From: Parasphingopyxis lamellibrachiae
GTDB lineage: Bacteria > Pseudomonadota > Alphaproteobacteria > Sphingomonadales > Sphingomonadaceae
DNA length: 64,000 nt
Reading direction: 5' to 3'
NCBI RefSeq assembly: GCF_003385775.1
Contig: NZ_QRDP01000004.1
Location: forward strand, 1 to 64,000
The translations under genes and the position numbers were made by a program. The first letter of the stretch is position 1, and each line of letters starts with the position of its first letter. Of this stretch, positions 52,295 to 59,719 are shown piece after piece. Under the pieces are notes generated by a model. That model was not told where the DNA came from, ran no database searches, and saw only the letters and a list, made by a program, of their open reading frames with translations.

Positions 52295-53295
52295 TGAAAG
52301 CCCTATTGTCCTACGAAACCGGCGGACCCGAAACCCTCAAAATGGGTGAGCTGGATAAGCCGGAAGCCGGGCCGGGGCAATTGCTGGTCGCGGTCAAGGC
52401 CTGCGCGATCAACTATCCGGACGTGCTTGTCATCGTCGACAAATACCAGTTCAAGCCCGAGCGACCCTTTGCGCCGGGGGGCGAGATTTCAGGTATCGTA
52501 GAGGCCGTTGGCGAGGGTGTGACGGATTTCGCCGTCGGTGACCGGGTGCTGGCGATGTGCGGCAATGGAGGGCTTTCGGAATATGCGGCGGTCCAGTCGA
52601 CGGGCGCCTTCAAGCTACCCGACAGTGTGGATTTCGAGCCTGGCTCCGCAATGATCCTGACCTATGGCACGACCATCCATGCGCTGGCCGATCGCGGGAA
52701 CCTGAAAGAGGGTGAGACGTTGCTCGTGCTCGGTGCGGCCGGCGGAGTCGGTCTTGCCGCCGTCGAGATTGGCAAGGCGATGGGTGCGCGCGTGATCGGC
52801 GCGGTTTCCAGCGAAGAAAAGGCGCAGGCTGTGCGCGATGCCGGCGCGGACGACGTACTGGTCTATGATCGCGGGCCGTTCGACAAGGATGCGTCCAAGG
52901 CGCTAGCGAGCCAGTTCAAGGAAAAGGTCGGGCCGAATGGCGCCGATGTTATCTATGATGCGGTAGGCGGCGATTATGCCGAGCCTGCGTTGCGGTCGAT
53001 CGCCTGGGAAGGCCGCTATCTGGTCATCGGCTTTCCCGCAGGTATCCCGAAGCTGCCGCTCAACCTTACCCTCCTGAAATCCTGCGACGTGCGCGGCGTT
53101 TTCTGGGGTGCGTTTGCGGCCCGGGATCCCCAGCACAACCGGCAGAATGTCGATCAGCTGTTCAACTGGTGGAGCGAGGGCAAGATTGCGCCGAAGGTCA
53201 CGGAAGTCTTTCCGTTCGAGAAGGGCGGAGAGGCGATCGCCAAGATGGGCGCGCGCAAGGCGATCGGAAAACTGGTTGTCCGGGTCGCCGACTAA
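52294..53295 (+). CDS. NADPH:quinone oxidoreductase family protein
   Basis: A 333-residue zinc-less medium-chain dehydrogenase/reductase. The GroES-like N-domain has NYPDVLVIVDKYQFKPERPF and the Rossmann motif is LVLGAAGGVGLAAVEIGKAMG (about 144-164). The C-terminal part has YDAVGGDYAEPALRSI. It uses NADPH to reduce quinones or enones. AAGGAG precedes the ATG at 52294. Its place at the end of the leucine operon through a one-base overlap suggests expression rather than pathway linkage. Confidence 0.88.
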   Translation: MKALLSYETGGPETLKMGELDKPEAGPGQLLVAVKACAINYPDVLVIVDKYQFKPERPFAPGGEISGIVEAVGEGVTDFAVGDRVLAMCGNGGLSEYAAVQSTGAFKLPDSVDFEPGSAMILTYGTTIHALADRGNLKEGETLLVLGAAGGVGLAAVEIGKAMGARVIGAVSSEEKAQAVRDAGADDVLVYDRGPFDKDASKALASQFKEKVGPNGADVIYDAVGGDYAEPALRSIAWEGRYLVIGFPAGIPKLPLNLTLLKSCDVRGVFWGAFAARDPQHNRQNVDQLFNWWSEGKIAPKVTEVFPFEKGGEAIAKMGARKAIGKLVVRVAD

Positions 53296-53385
53296 GTTTC
53301 GCGATCGGGCGCAGCCCCGTTGCGCCGGGGCGCTTGCCTCCCTATTTTAATCGCCAACGCATCTATTTCCCGGAGAGACAGTTTC

Positions 53386-53712
53386 ATGGCCAATTTCAAG
53401 GATCGCGAAAAAGGGTTCGAAAACAAGTTTGCCCATGATCAGGAAACGCAGTTTCGCATCACGGCGCGGCGCAATCGCCTGGTCGGCGAATGGGCTGCGG
53501 GCCTTATGGGGCTTACGGCCGAAGAAACTGACGCCTATGCGAAGGCTGTTGTTCAGGCCGATTTCGAAGAAGTGGGCGACGACGATGTGGTCCGCAAGGT
53601 TCTGGGCGATCTGACCACGGCCGGTCAAGATGTCGACGCCGATGCCATTCGCGCCAAGCTGGAAGAAATGACAGTCCAGGCGCGCCGACAGCTGATCGAA
53701 TCGACAGACTAA
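53386..53712 (+). CDS. DUF1476 protein, F1-ATPase inhibitor zeta subunit-like
   Basis: A 108-residue helical, acidic protein of the DUF1476 family, which in Paracoccus is the zeta inhibitor of the F1F0-ATPase. MANFKDREKGFENKFAHDQET (about 1-21) matches the inhibitory N-terminus. A four-helix segment with AAGLMGLTAEETDAYAKAVV (about 38-57) follows. The start at 53386 follows GGAGAGAC; a frame extends upstream with no signal. The ATP synthase operon is elsewhere. It begins a run with bolA and grxD. Confidence 0.88.
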   Translation: MANFKDREKGFENKFAHDQETQFRITARRNRLVGEWAAGLMGLTAEETDAYAKAVVQADFEEVGDDDVVRKVLGDLTTAGQDVDADAIRAKLEEMTVQARRQLIESTD

Positions 53713-53727
53713 AAGGTAAGACGCGCA

Positions 53728-53961
53728 ATGCCGATGGCTGCAGACGATATCGAAACGATGATCCGCGATGCGATCCCCGATGCCGAGGTCGAGATTACCG
53801 ACCTGGCGGGCGACGGCGATCACTATGCCGCGCGTGTTGTTGCCGAGAGCTTTCGCGGCCTGACCCGCATCAAACAACATCAAGCGGTGTACAGGGCGCT
53901 GGGTGACCGCATGGGCGGTGTCCTCCATGCCTTGCAAGTAACCACCGCGATACCCGATTAG
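53728..53961 (+). CDS. BolA family protein
   Basis: A 77-residue class II KH-like protein. It has the BolA motif HYAARVVAESFRGLTRIKQHQAVYRAL (about 31-57) with the conserved His used for [2Fe-2S] binding with Grx4. The second Met (codon 3) is an alternative start. It stands 15 bp after the zeta gene and 10 bp before grxD, so the BolA-Grx pair is made together, as in many bacteria. Confidence 0.92.
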   Translation: MPMAADDIETMIRDAIPDAEVEITDLAGDGDHYAARVVAESFRGLTRIKQHQAVYRALGDRMGGVLHALQVTTAIPD

Positions 53962-53971
53962 GAGCATTACC

Positions 53972-54304
53972 ATGTCCGACGCACATTCCCGTATCGATCA
54001 GGCCGTTAACGGCAGCGATGTTGTTCTTTTCATGAAAGGCTCGCCGCTTTTTCCGCAATGTGGCTTCTCAAGCCGTGCGGTTGCGATCCTCGAACATTGC
54101 GGCGTTGAATTTGCCAGCGTCGACGTGCTGCAGGATCAGGAAGTCCGCCAGGGCGTGAAAGACTATTCCGACTGGCCGACCGTCCCACAGCTTTATGTGA
54201 AGGGTGAGTTTGTCGGCGGTTCGGATATCATGATGGAAATGTACGAAGCCGGCGAGCTGCAGGAACTGCTGCAGAAGAAGGGCGTCAAAGCCGCGGCGAG
54301 CTGA
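53972..54304 (+). CDS. grxD: Monothiol glutaredoxin, Grx4 type
   Basis: A 110-residue class II glutaredoxin. The active site is QCGFSSRAV (CGFS, about 29-36), with WPTVPQLYVKGEFVGGSDI (about 68-86) holding the TVP and GG glutathione-binding motifs. Such proteins carry [2Fe-2S] clusters, often as a complex with BolA, and help iron-sulfur delivery. The last codons form the left arm of a terminator hairpin. Confidence 0.96.
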   Translation: MSDAHSRIDQAVNGSDVVLFMKGSPLFPQCGFSSRAVAILEHCGVEFASVDVLQDQEVRQGVKDYSDWPTVPQLYVKGEFVGGSDIMMEMYEAGELQELLQKKGVKAAAS

Positions 54305-54314
54305 CGCCCTTCTT
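54275..54314. terminator. Terminator hairpin shared by grxD and the convergent membrane gene
   Basis: Perfect 13-base arms (54275-54287 and 54302-54314; core AAGAAGGGCGTCA) surround a 14-base loop. The left arm lies inside the last codons of grxD and the right arm begins in its stop codon. It can act in both directions between the convergent genes. U-runs are short and interrupted. Confidence 0.65.
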
Positions 54315-54320
54315 CCGGTA

Positions 54321-54719
54321 TTATGCGGCCGAAAGGCGCTGGCGACTCATCTGCCGAACGCCGATAATTTCCAACGTAACCAATATGATAACGCCCACCG
54401 TCTGAAGTGGGACGAGCAGCTGGCCGTGAGTGGTCAGGCTGGCATAGTTCAGTTCGAGCACACCGATGCTGGCCGCTATCCAGCCGATATTGAGTGCGAT
54501 GGCCAGCCAGCAGATGCGGAGGGGAGGATGCGCGCGTGTACCCAGCCACCCCCAGAGCAATGCCGCGCCGAGGCAAATCCAGCCAGCTTCGGCCACGATA
54601 AACGGACTGAGCCCGGTATCGGTGGCGATCATCTGTGTCGCGAACACACCACTGCCAAAGGTCAGCGCGCATGCTGCGGCATCGATCAGGAAAATCTTCT
54701 TCACATAGTCCGGGGTCAT
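54321..54719 (-). CDS. Four-helix membrane protein, unknown function
   Basis: A 132-residue integral membrane protein with four predicted helices (about 8-28, 42-58, 68-90 and 102-122). It has AEAGWICLGAALLWGWLG and no recognised catalytic motif. The start is very well marked: AGGAGG five bases before the ATG. The gene is divergent from an HTH regulator, with a perfect dyad between them, so it is a likely target of that regulator. Small DoxX-like or permease-like proteins of this sort are often linked to stress. Confidence 0.7.
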   Translation of the reverse strand: MTPDYVKKIFLIDAAACALTFGSGVFATQMIATDTGLSPFIVAEAGWICLGAALLWGWLGTRAHPPLRICWLAIALNIGWIAASIGVLELNYASLTTHGQLLVPLQTVGVIILVTLEIIGVRQMSRQRLSAA

Positions 54720-54775
54720 CGGAGCCTCCTGTCATTGAAACAGGCGCCTTTTCCGCACAGGCCGGGGTCAAGTCG

Positions 54776-54792
54776 ATTACCTTAGAGGTAAT
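54776..54792. promoter_or_regulatory. Dyad operator between the membrane gene and HTH regulator
   Basis: Perfect seven-base arms ATTACCT (54776-54782) and AGGTAAT (54786-54792) with a three-base centre lie in the middle of the 129-bp divergent gap. The location fits a repressor site controlling both genes, most simply the adjacent HTH protein. Confidence 0.55.
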
Positions 54793-54848
54793 GGAATTGG
54801 ATCGCTGGTCGGCCTATCCCGGAGGCTATCGAGACAGGGAGCGATCCA

Positions 54849-55634
54849 ATGGCGACGATGGTGGTGGGAAAGCATATCCGGCAATGGCGGGAGCGCAGGC
54901 GACTCAGCCAGATGCAGCTGGCGCTGGACGCGGAGATCTCGCCGCGCCATCTAAGCTTTATCGAAACGGGGCGGTCGCAGCCGAGCACCGGTACGATAGA
55001 CCGTCTCGCCGAGCGGCTGGATATACCGTTCCGTGCGCGCAATAGCTTGCTGACGGCAGCGGGCTTTGCACCGCGCCATGGCGAGCGCAGTCTCGACGAC
55101 CCGGCGATGGCGGTCGCACGCAATTCTATCCAACATATCCTCAAAGGACATGAGCCCTATCCGGCGATCGCCGTCGACCGGCACTGGAATGTCGTTGCCA
55201 TGAACGATGCCATCAGCTTCTTTACCGAGCAGATCGGGACGACGCTGCTCGTACCGCCGATCAACGCGATCAAGCTGGCGCTCCATCCGGACGGGCTGGC
55301 CCCGCAGATCGTCAATCTCGCGGAATGGCACAGCCATGTGCTGGAACAGCTCGACCAGCAGATTGCCAGCAGCGCCGATCCGGGTTTGATAGAACTGCGC
55401 GACGAAGTGGCCTCCTATCCGCATGAAAGCGACAAGACGCCCCCGCCTGCCGATCCGGACAGGATATGGGTTCCGCTGATCCTCGACACGGTGCTCGGGC
55501 GGCTTTCCTTCGTGGCAACGATCACGATTTTCGGGACGCCGGTCGACATCACCCTGTCCGAACTTGCCATCGAAGCGTTTTTCCCGGCGGATGAGAAAAC
55601 GGCGGAGATACTGCACAGTAACTGGACGCGGTGA
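54849..55634 (+). CDS. HTH transcriptional regulator with MmyB-like ligand domain
   Basis: A 261-residue regulator. The N-terminal HTH_3 domain (about 6-62) has IRQWRERRRLSQMQLALDAEISPRHLSFIETGRSQPS. The C-terminal MmyB-like ligand-binding domain (about 95-255) has IAVDRHWNVVAMNDAISFF and ITLSELAIEAFFPAD. This family is named for MmyB, from the methylenomycin cluster, and may sense fatty acids or other small molecules. It probably controls the divergent membrane protein through the dyad between them. Confidence 0.85.
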   Translation: MATMVVGKHIRQWRERRRLSQMQLALDAEISPRHLSFIETGRSQPSTGTIDRLAERLDIPFRARNSLLTAAGFAPRHGERSLDDPAMAVARNSIQHILKGHEPYPAIAVDRHWNVVAMNDAISFFTEQIGTTLLVPPINAIKLALHPDGLAPQIVNLAEWHSHVLEQLDQQIASSADPGLIELRDEVASYPHESDKTPPPADPDRIWVPLILDTVLGRLSFVATITIFGTPVDITLSELAIEAFFPADEKTAEILHSNWTR

Positions 55635-55692
55635 AGGCGCGTCGAAATGTCTCCGTCACATAGAATATTTGGCCCGTTATCGCGCCGTTTGA

Positions 55693-55711
55693 CGCCTTAG
55701 ATAATAAGGCG
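55693..55711 (+). promoter_or_regulatory. Inverted repeat upstream of the glycosyltransferase gene
   Basis: Perfect seven-base arms CGCCTTA (55693-55699) and TAAGGCG (55705-55711) with a five-base centre GATAA lie 13 bases before an in-frame ATG at 55725. It could be an operator or a weak terminator for the HTH gene; no T-run follows. Confidence 0.4.
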
Positions 55712-55745
55712 GTATTCGTCTCCTATGTCCTCGGGGGGGGAGTAT

Positions 55746-56981
55746 ATGCGAGATGATGGTTTGCTCTTATGCGATCTGACACAAAGCTGGTCAGAAACAG
55801 GGGGCGGGGTTGGCACATACCTTCGCCAAAAAAGAGCCTTTATCGAGGAAAATACTGCTCACCAGCATTTGCTGATCGTCCCCGGCAAGGAAGACCGTAT
55901 CCGTGGAACGGGGCGGTGTAAGACGGTTGAAATTGCCAGCCCGCCAGTACCTGGATCGCCCAACTACCGGCTATTGCTGCGCAATCGCGCTGTCCAGCGG
56001 ATATTGGGACAATTGAAACCAGATATTGTTGAGTCTCTCGATCCCTATAATCTGCCCTGGGCCGCACTCGCCCATCGCAAGAAGTATCCGCAATCGGCTG
56101 TGGTCGCCGGCTACCGTACTGATTTTCCAGACGCACATATTGGTTCTTTCACGGACCGCTGGTTTGGTCGCTGGCTGGGACGCGGGACGCGTCGGCTTTC
56201 GCATCGCTATGCCGCAGCGCTCTACAGCCGGTTTGATGGCGTATATGCTCTTAATTCCAATGCAAAAGATAGGCTTGAGGAAATGGGTACGCAAAGCGTC
56301 CACATCCTGCCTTTGGGGGTGGATCACAGAAAGTTCGGTCCGGCAAAACGCGATCCGGCCTTTCGATATTCCCTGGGCGTCGGTCCGTGCGAACCGTTGC
56401 TGGTCTATGTCGGACGTCTTGATCGGGAAAAGCGGGTCATGACCGTGTTCGAGGCATTTCGGCGATTGCCGGCCGAAATGCGGGCGCATCTGTTGCTGAT
56501 AGGCGAGGGCAAGTGCCGGGACAGGCTAATTGCCCGAGCTGACGGTATGCGTGTCCATCTGCCGGGTTACGAGAGGGATCGTGGGCGGCTGGCAGTCGCG
56601 CTTGCCTCATCCGATATATATGTGTCCGCCATGCCTTACGAGACATTTGGTATTTCGGTGATAGAGGCACAGGCAGCGGGCTTGCCGATTGTGGGTGTGG
56701 CGAGTGGCGCAATGCCGGAGCGCGTTGCCGTAAATACCGGCATGTTGGGCCCGGTTGATGATCCTCAGGCAATGGCCGACAATATTGCGCAGGTCTGGCG
56801 GGACGGGGCCACGGCTATTGGCGAACGCGGACGCCGTTTAGTCACTAATCGCTTTTCGTGGCAGCAGACATTCGATACGTTGTTGGACGTGATCTATCCG
56901 CACGCTTTTTCATGCCGGGATGCGCGACTTTCCAGCAGCGCCGAGTCACGATTGACAACTTTTCCCGCAGAGTCGATTTGA
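55746..56981 (+). CDS. GT4-family glycosyltransferase with poly-G tract at its start
   Basis: About 411 residues, GT-B fold. The acceptor domain has ETGGGVGTYLRQKRAFI. The donor domain has LLVYVGRLDREKRVMTVFEAF (about 220-240), LLLIGEGKCRDRL and the E-x7-E motif MPYETFGISVIEAQAAGLPIVG (about 298-319). A run of eight G residues (55733-55740) lies just upstream of this ATG. It serves as part of the SD, and also lies in frame after an ATG at 55725 that lacks a good SD, so the start is uncertain. Length change in the run would alter either reading. It overlaps the next membrane gene by four bases (TTGA), suggesting a glycolipid or glycan export pair. Confidence 0.78.
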   Translation: MRDDGLLLCDLTQSWSETGGGVGTYLRQKRAFIEENTAHQHLLIVPGKEDRIRGTGRCKTVEIASPPVPGSPNYRLLLRNRAVQRILGQLKPDIVESLDPYNLPWAALAHRKKYPQSAVVAGYRTDFPDAHIGSFTDRWFGRWLGRGTRRLSHRYAAALYSRFDGVYALNSNAKDRLEEMGTQSVHILPLGVDHRKFGPAKRDPAFRYSLGVGPCEPLLVYVGRLDREKRVMTVFEAFRRLPAEMRAHLLLIGEGKCRDRLIARADGMRVHLPGYERDRGRLAVALASSDIYVSAMPYETFGISVIEAQAAGLPIVGVASGAMPERVAVNTGMLGPVDDPQAMADNIAQVWRDGATAIGERGRRLVTNRFSWQQTFDTLLDVIYPHAFSCRDARLSSSAESRLTTFPAESI

Positions 56982-58012
56982 CCGCCGAACCGGCCAAACC
57001 CGCCAAGCTCAGCCGACAAGCGATCCGGATAGCGCTTTGGGCTTTGCCTCTGGCCGCACTCGGCAATATCGTCTTTTTCCTCTGGGCGCTGGACGGCCGG
57101 CCGCTTTCGTCGATTGCCGAGCGCCCCTGGCTGCTGGGGTTGGCGGCGGGGCTTGCCTTCGTCCCCTGGATTACCAATGTCCTGCGCCTTGCCATCTGGT
57201 GCCGCTTTCTGGGCGTACCATTGCAGCTGAAACAGATTGTCCGGATTATCCTGGGCACCGTGATTGCCAACTCGGTAACCCCCACGGCAACCGGTGGCAC
57301 CGTCATCAAATGGGGATTCCTCGTCAATGAAGGCGTGTCGGCCGACAAGGCGGGGACGCTGATCTCGACGCAAATCGCCGAAGACACGATCGTCATGCTC
57401 AGCCTTCTGGCTTTCGCCCTGTTCTTTGCCTTCGGTTTCGAGCTCCCTTCCACCCTGCGCGAACTGGATTGGGTGGGCGCGCGAGCGTCCACGGCACAGG
57501 CGCTGCTGTTCCTTGTCGCGATTGTCCTGATTGCGGGCATGGTCTTCAGTATCGCGCGGCGCGGCTGGTTCGGCGCGCGGATTGGCGGCCTGGCTCAGCG
57601 CGCGGCGGCGCGAACCGGCGAACTGTGCCGGAATATCGTAAGCGACTGGAAGACGGTATTCAGGGGCGGCAAATCGGTTGTCATGGCGAGCATGGCGCTA
57701 TCGGCGGTGCAATGGGGCGCGCGCTATTCGGTGGCGACGGCAATTATCGGCTTTGCCGGAGGCGCGATGCTCCCCTTGCTCTACTGGGCGCTGCAATGGC
57801 TCACCTTCACCTTCAGCACCGTCGTTCCCACACCAGGCGGCATAGGCGGCAGCGAAGCGGCGTTCCTGCTGCTTTATGCGCCGTTCGTTTCTCCAGACAC
57901 ATTGGGCCCGGTGATGGTGATATGGCGCCTCATGCTCTTTTATGTGCCCACCGGGCTGGCTGCGCTGATTTTTCTGGGGATGAGGGGACGGGTTAGCGCG
58001 AGACCAGTATAG
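56978..58012 (+). CDS. Lysylphosphatidylglycerol synthase TM-type / UPF0104 membrane protein
   Basis: About 344 residues with roughly eight membrane helices (first about 18-42). It carries TPTATGGTVIKWGFLVNEGVSADKAG (about 108-133), the family core, and the PTPGGIGGSEAAF motif (about 287-299) typical of the LPG synthase flippase domain and UPF0104 proteins. No aminoacyl-transfer domain is present. The probable start is TTG 56978, within TTGA at the glycosyltransferase stop; ATGs at 56858 and 56912 are in frame but lie inside the upstream gene. A flippase for a glycosylated lipid made by its neighbour is a reasonable inference. Confidence 0.78.
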   Translation: MTAEPAKPAKLSRQAIRIALWALPLAALGNIVFFLWALDGRPLSSIAERPWLLGLAAGLAFVPWITNVLRLAIWCRFLGVPLQLKQIVRIILGTVIANSVTPTATGGTVIKWGFLVNEGVSADKAGTLISTQIAEDTIVMLSLLAFALFFAFGFELPSTLRELDWVGARASTAQALLFLVAIVLIAGMVFSIARRGWFGARIGGLAQRAAARTGELCRNIVSDWKTVFRGGKSVVMASMALSAVQWGARYSVATAIIGFAGGAMLPLLYWALQWLTFTFSTVVPTPGGIGGSEAAFLLLYAPFVSPDTLGPVMVIWRLMLFYVPTGLAALIFLGMRGRVSARPV

Positions 58013-58032
58013 CTGGCTAACCCGTCCCTCAT
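57980..58032 (+). terminator. Large imperfect hairpin at the end of the flippase-like gene
   Basis: Left arm 57980-57997 (ATGAGGGGACGGGTTAGC) and right arm 58016-58032 (GCTAACCCGTCCCTCAT) pair over 17 bp with one bulged G. A nested CCAG/CTGG sits in the loop. The left arm is inside the coding sequence. It lacks a U-run but is well suited to stabilise or end the message. Confidence 0.5.
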
Positions 58033-58314
58033 GGGGGTATGTGGGTATGGAACACCCTATACCATGCAGCGGTCGTGCCAGTTTTGAGCAAGTGGCGGAA
58101 AACCGGTAATTCGATGGTTTCCAGCCTGTTTACCATTTGTCGAACTGTAAGAAATTTCGACGATCCGTCATTTCCCATCGACCAGATACGACGCTTGTCG
58201 TTTACAGTGTGGCGGTCGGATATTACGAATGGTGTCGTAAACAGGCCCGGCGACATAGGATATCCTTTCTGCCGGAGCCTCCGATCACGAACGAAAAGGC
58301 ACAGGAGACCCGCC
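58033..58314. other. Non-coding region before the decapeptide-repeat gene
   Basis: About 280 bases with no convincing gene. A frame opens here in phase with the downstream gene but lacks an SD and shows no signal peptide, so it is read as leader DNA. It is AT-richer than its neighbours. Promoter-like hexamers occur (TTTACA, GGATAT) but none has convincing spacing. Confidence 0.5.
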
Positions 58315-58740
58315 ATGCACATCCTTTCCCAATTTTGCCGAGCCGCCAGTCTGGCTGCAATCGGCGCCACGCTTGCCCTTACGATGACGGCTTTGGCTGG
58401 TCCGGCCGCCGCCCATCAGGACGACGAAAGCCATGCCCGTCACTATGCCAGCGAACGCATGCCTACCGCCGAAGAGATCGAGGCGATGATTCCGAGCGAG
58501 GAAGAGCTGGCGGCGATGATTCCCAGCGAAGCCGAATTGCGGGAAATGATCCCGAGCGAGGCCGAACTCCGTGCCATGATGCCGGATAGTGAAGCCCTGG
58601 TGACCGAAGTCTGGGCTGAAGCTCTTGACGGTTTGCAGGAAGCACGCCGGGAGATAGCCGCCGATGCCGATATCCCGGGCGATCTTCGTGCCGAAGTTCT
58701 GGCTTCGCTCGACGCCCATATCGCCCGGATGAGCCATTAG
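58315..58740 (+). CDS. Secreted protein with four decapeptide repeats
   Basis: A 141-residue protein of unknown function. A signal peptide (about 1-33) ends GPAAA before HQDD. Residues 51-90 form four exact ten-residue units, each ending in M-I/M-P: TAEEIEAMIP, SEEELAAMIP, SEAELREMIP and SEAELRAMMP. These predict a highly acidic amphipathic helical array. The C-terminal part (about 95-141) is an acidic helix, ending DAHIARMSH. AGGAG seven bases upstream fixes the start. Flanked by its own intrinsic terminator, it is monocistronic. Periplasmic or exported chaperone-like or metal-binding roles are possible; nothing decides. Confidence 0.82.
   Translation: MHILSQFCRAASLAAIGATLALTMTALAGPAAAHQDDESHARHYASERMPTAEEIEAMIPSEEELAAMIPSEAELREMIPSEAELRAMMPDSEALVTEVWAEALDGLQEARREIAADADIPGDLRAEVLASLDAHIARMSH
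58465..58584 (+). repeat. Four 30-bp tandem repeats within the secreted-protein gene
   Basis: Codons 51-90 consist of four consecutive 30-base units, sharing blocks such as GAGGCGATGATTCC and CCGAGCGAGGCCGA. The ten-codon period is exact, so unit number can change without frameshift. Confidence 0.85.
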
Positions 58741-58765
58741 TCCCGCGCTGATCGGCCTGCTGGCG

Positions 58766-58802
58766 CCGGCTCTTCCGTAGCAGGGAGAGCCGGTCGTTTT
58801 TT
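58766..58802 (+). terminator. Rho-independent terminator
   Basis: Arms CCGGCTCT (58766-58773) and AGAGCCGG (58786-58793) with a 12-base loop are followed by TCG and TTTTTT (58797-58802), 26 bp after the repeat-protein stop. Confidence 0.9.
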
Positions 58803-58849
58803 GACTGCTTCCCCTTTCGCCAAGCGCTGCAACTTGGCACAGGGAGGGA

Positions 58850-59719
58850 ATGAAGACAGCAGATGATATGCCTACGGGCCTGACGATGGAGCTGCACCCA
58901 TTGGTGCGCCGCGTACTCGCGCCCAACCCTTCGCCCTTCACCTTCACCGGGACGCAGACCTATCTTGTCGGCCGGGGCGACGTCGCTGTGATCGATCCGG
59001 GGCCCAGCGATGCGCGCCATATCAATGCGATCCTTGCGGCGACCAAGGGTGAGACGATCCGCGATATCACCTGCACCCACACCCACCGCGATCACAGCCC
59101 CGGGGCTGCGCCCCTGAAGGAGGCAACCGGGGCTCAAATTGTCGGTTGCGCGTATCTGGCGCTGGAGGATGCCGGTCCACGGGCCGATGCGGCGTTCGAT
59201 TCCTCCTATGCGCCGGACCGCGTGCTGGAGGATGGCGAACTGCTGACAGGCGAGGGCTGGACGCTCGAAACCGTGGCGACCCCGGGCCATACGTCCAACC
59301 ATCTCTGCTACGCGCTGCATGAGGCGGAAGCGATGTTTACCGGCGATCATATCATGGGCTGGTCGACGACCGTGATAGCGCCGCCGGACGGCGATATGAA
59401 ATCCTATATGGAAAGCCTCGCCAAGCTTATCGATCGTGAGGAGACGCTCTATTACCCTGCGCATGGCGAACCCATCGAAAAGGCGCGGCGGTTCACGCGC
59501 GGCCTGATGGGGCACCGGAAACAGCGCGAAGGGCAAATCTTGCGCGCCATTGACGAGGGGCTGACGGCCATCCCCGATATGGTTCAGAAAATGTACAAGG
59601 GCATCGACCCAAGGCTGCACGGCGCGGCCGGGCGGTCCGTATTGGCCCATCTGATCGATCTTAGGGATCGGGGGCTGGTCGAAGAAAGCGAAGAGTCATG
59701 GTCGACGACAGCCGCATAG
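58850..59719 (+). CDS. MBL-fold hydrolase, LACTB2/glyoxalase II-like
   Basis: A 289-residue cytosolic MBL protein. Residues 30-80 open the fold (FTGTQTYLVGRGDVAVIDPGP), the metal motif is CTHTHRDHSPGAAPL (about 82-96), and GHTSNHLCY, MFTGDHIMGWS and YYPAHGEPI supply the other ligands. The C-terminal helical region (about 210-289) with RSVLAHLIDLRDRGLV resembles the winged-helix tail of LACTB2, which cuts single-stranded RNA in mitochondria. Its 3' end overlaps the next gene by 22 bp. Substrate uncertain: RNA or thioester. Confidence 0.82.
   Translation: MKTADDMPTGLTMELHPLVRRVLAPNPSPFTFTGTQTYLVGRGDVAVIDPGPSDARHINAILAATKGETIRDITCTHTHRDHSPGAAPLKEATGAQIVGCAYLALEDAGPRADAAFDSSYAPDRVLEDGELLTGEGWTLETVATPGHTSNHLCYALHEAEAMFTGDHIMGWSTTVIAPPDGDMKSYMESLAKLIDREETLYYPAHGEPIEKARRFTRGLMGHRKQREGQILRAIDEGLTAIPDMVQKMYKGIDPRLHGAAGRSVLAHLIDLRDRGLVEESEESWSTTAA

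Noticed and set aside
58039-58314. N-terminal extension of the decapeptide-repeat protein to 233 residues
   Set aside because: The downstream ATG has AGGAG at ideal spacing and begins a proper signal peptide; the extension has neither.
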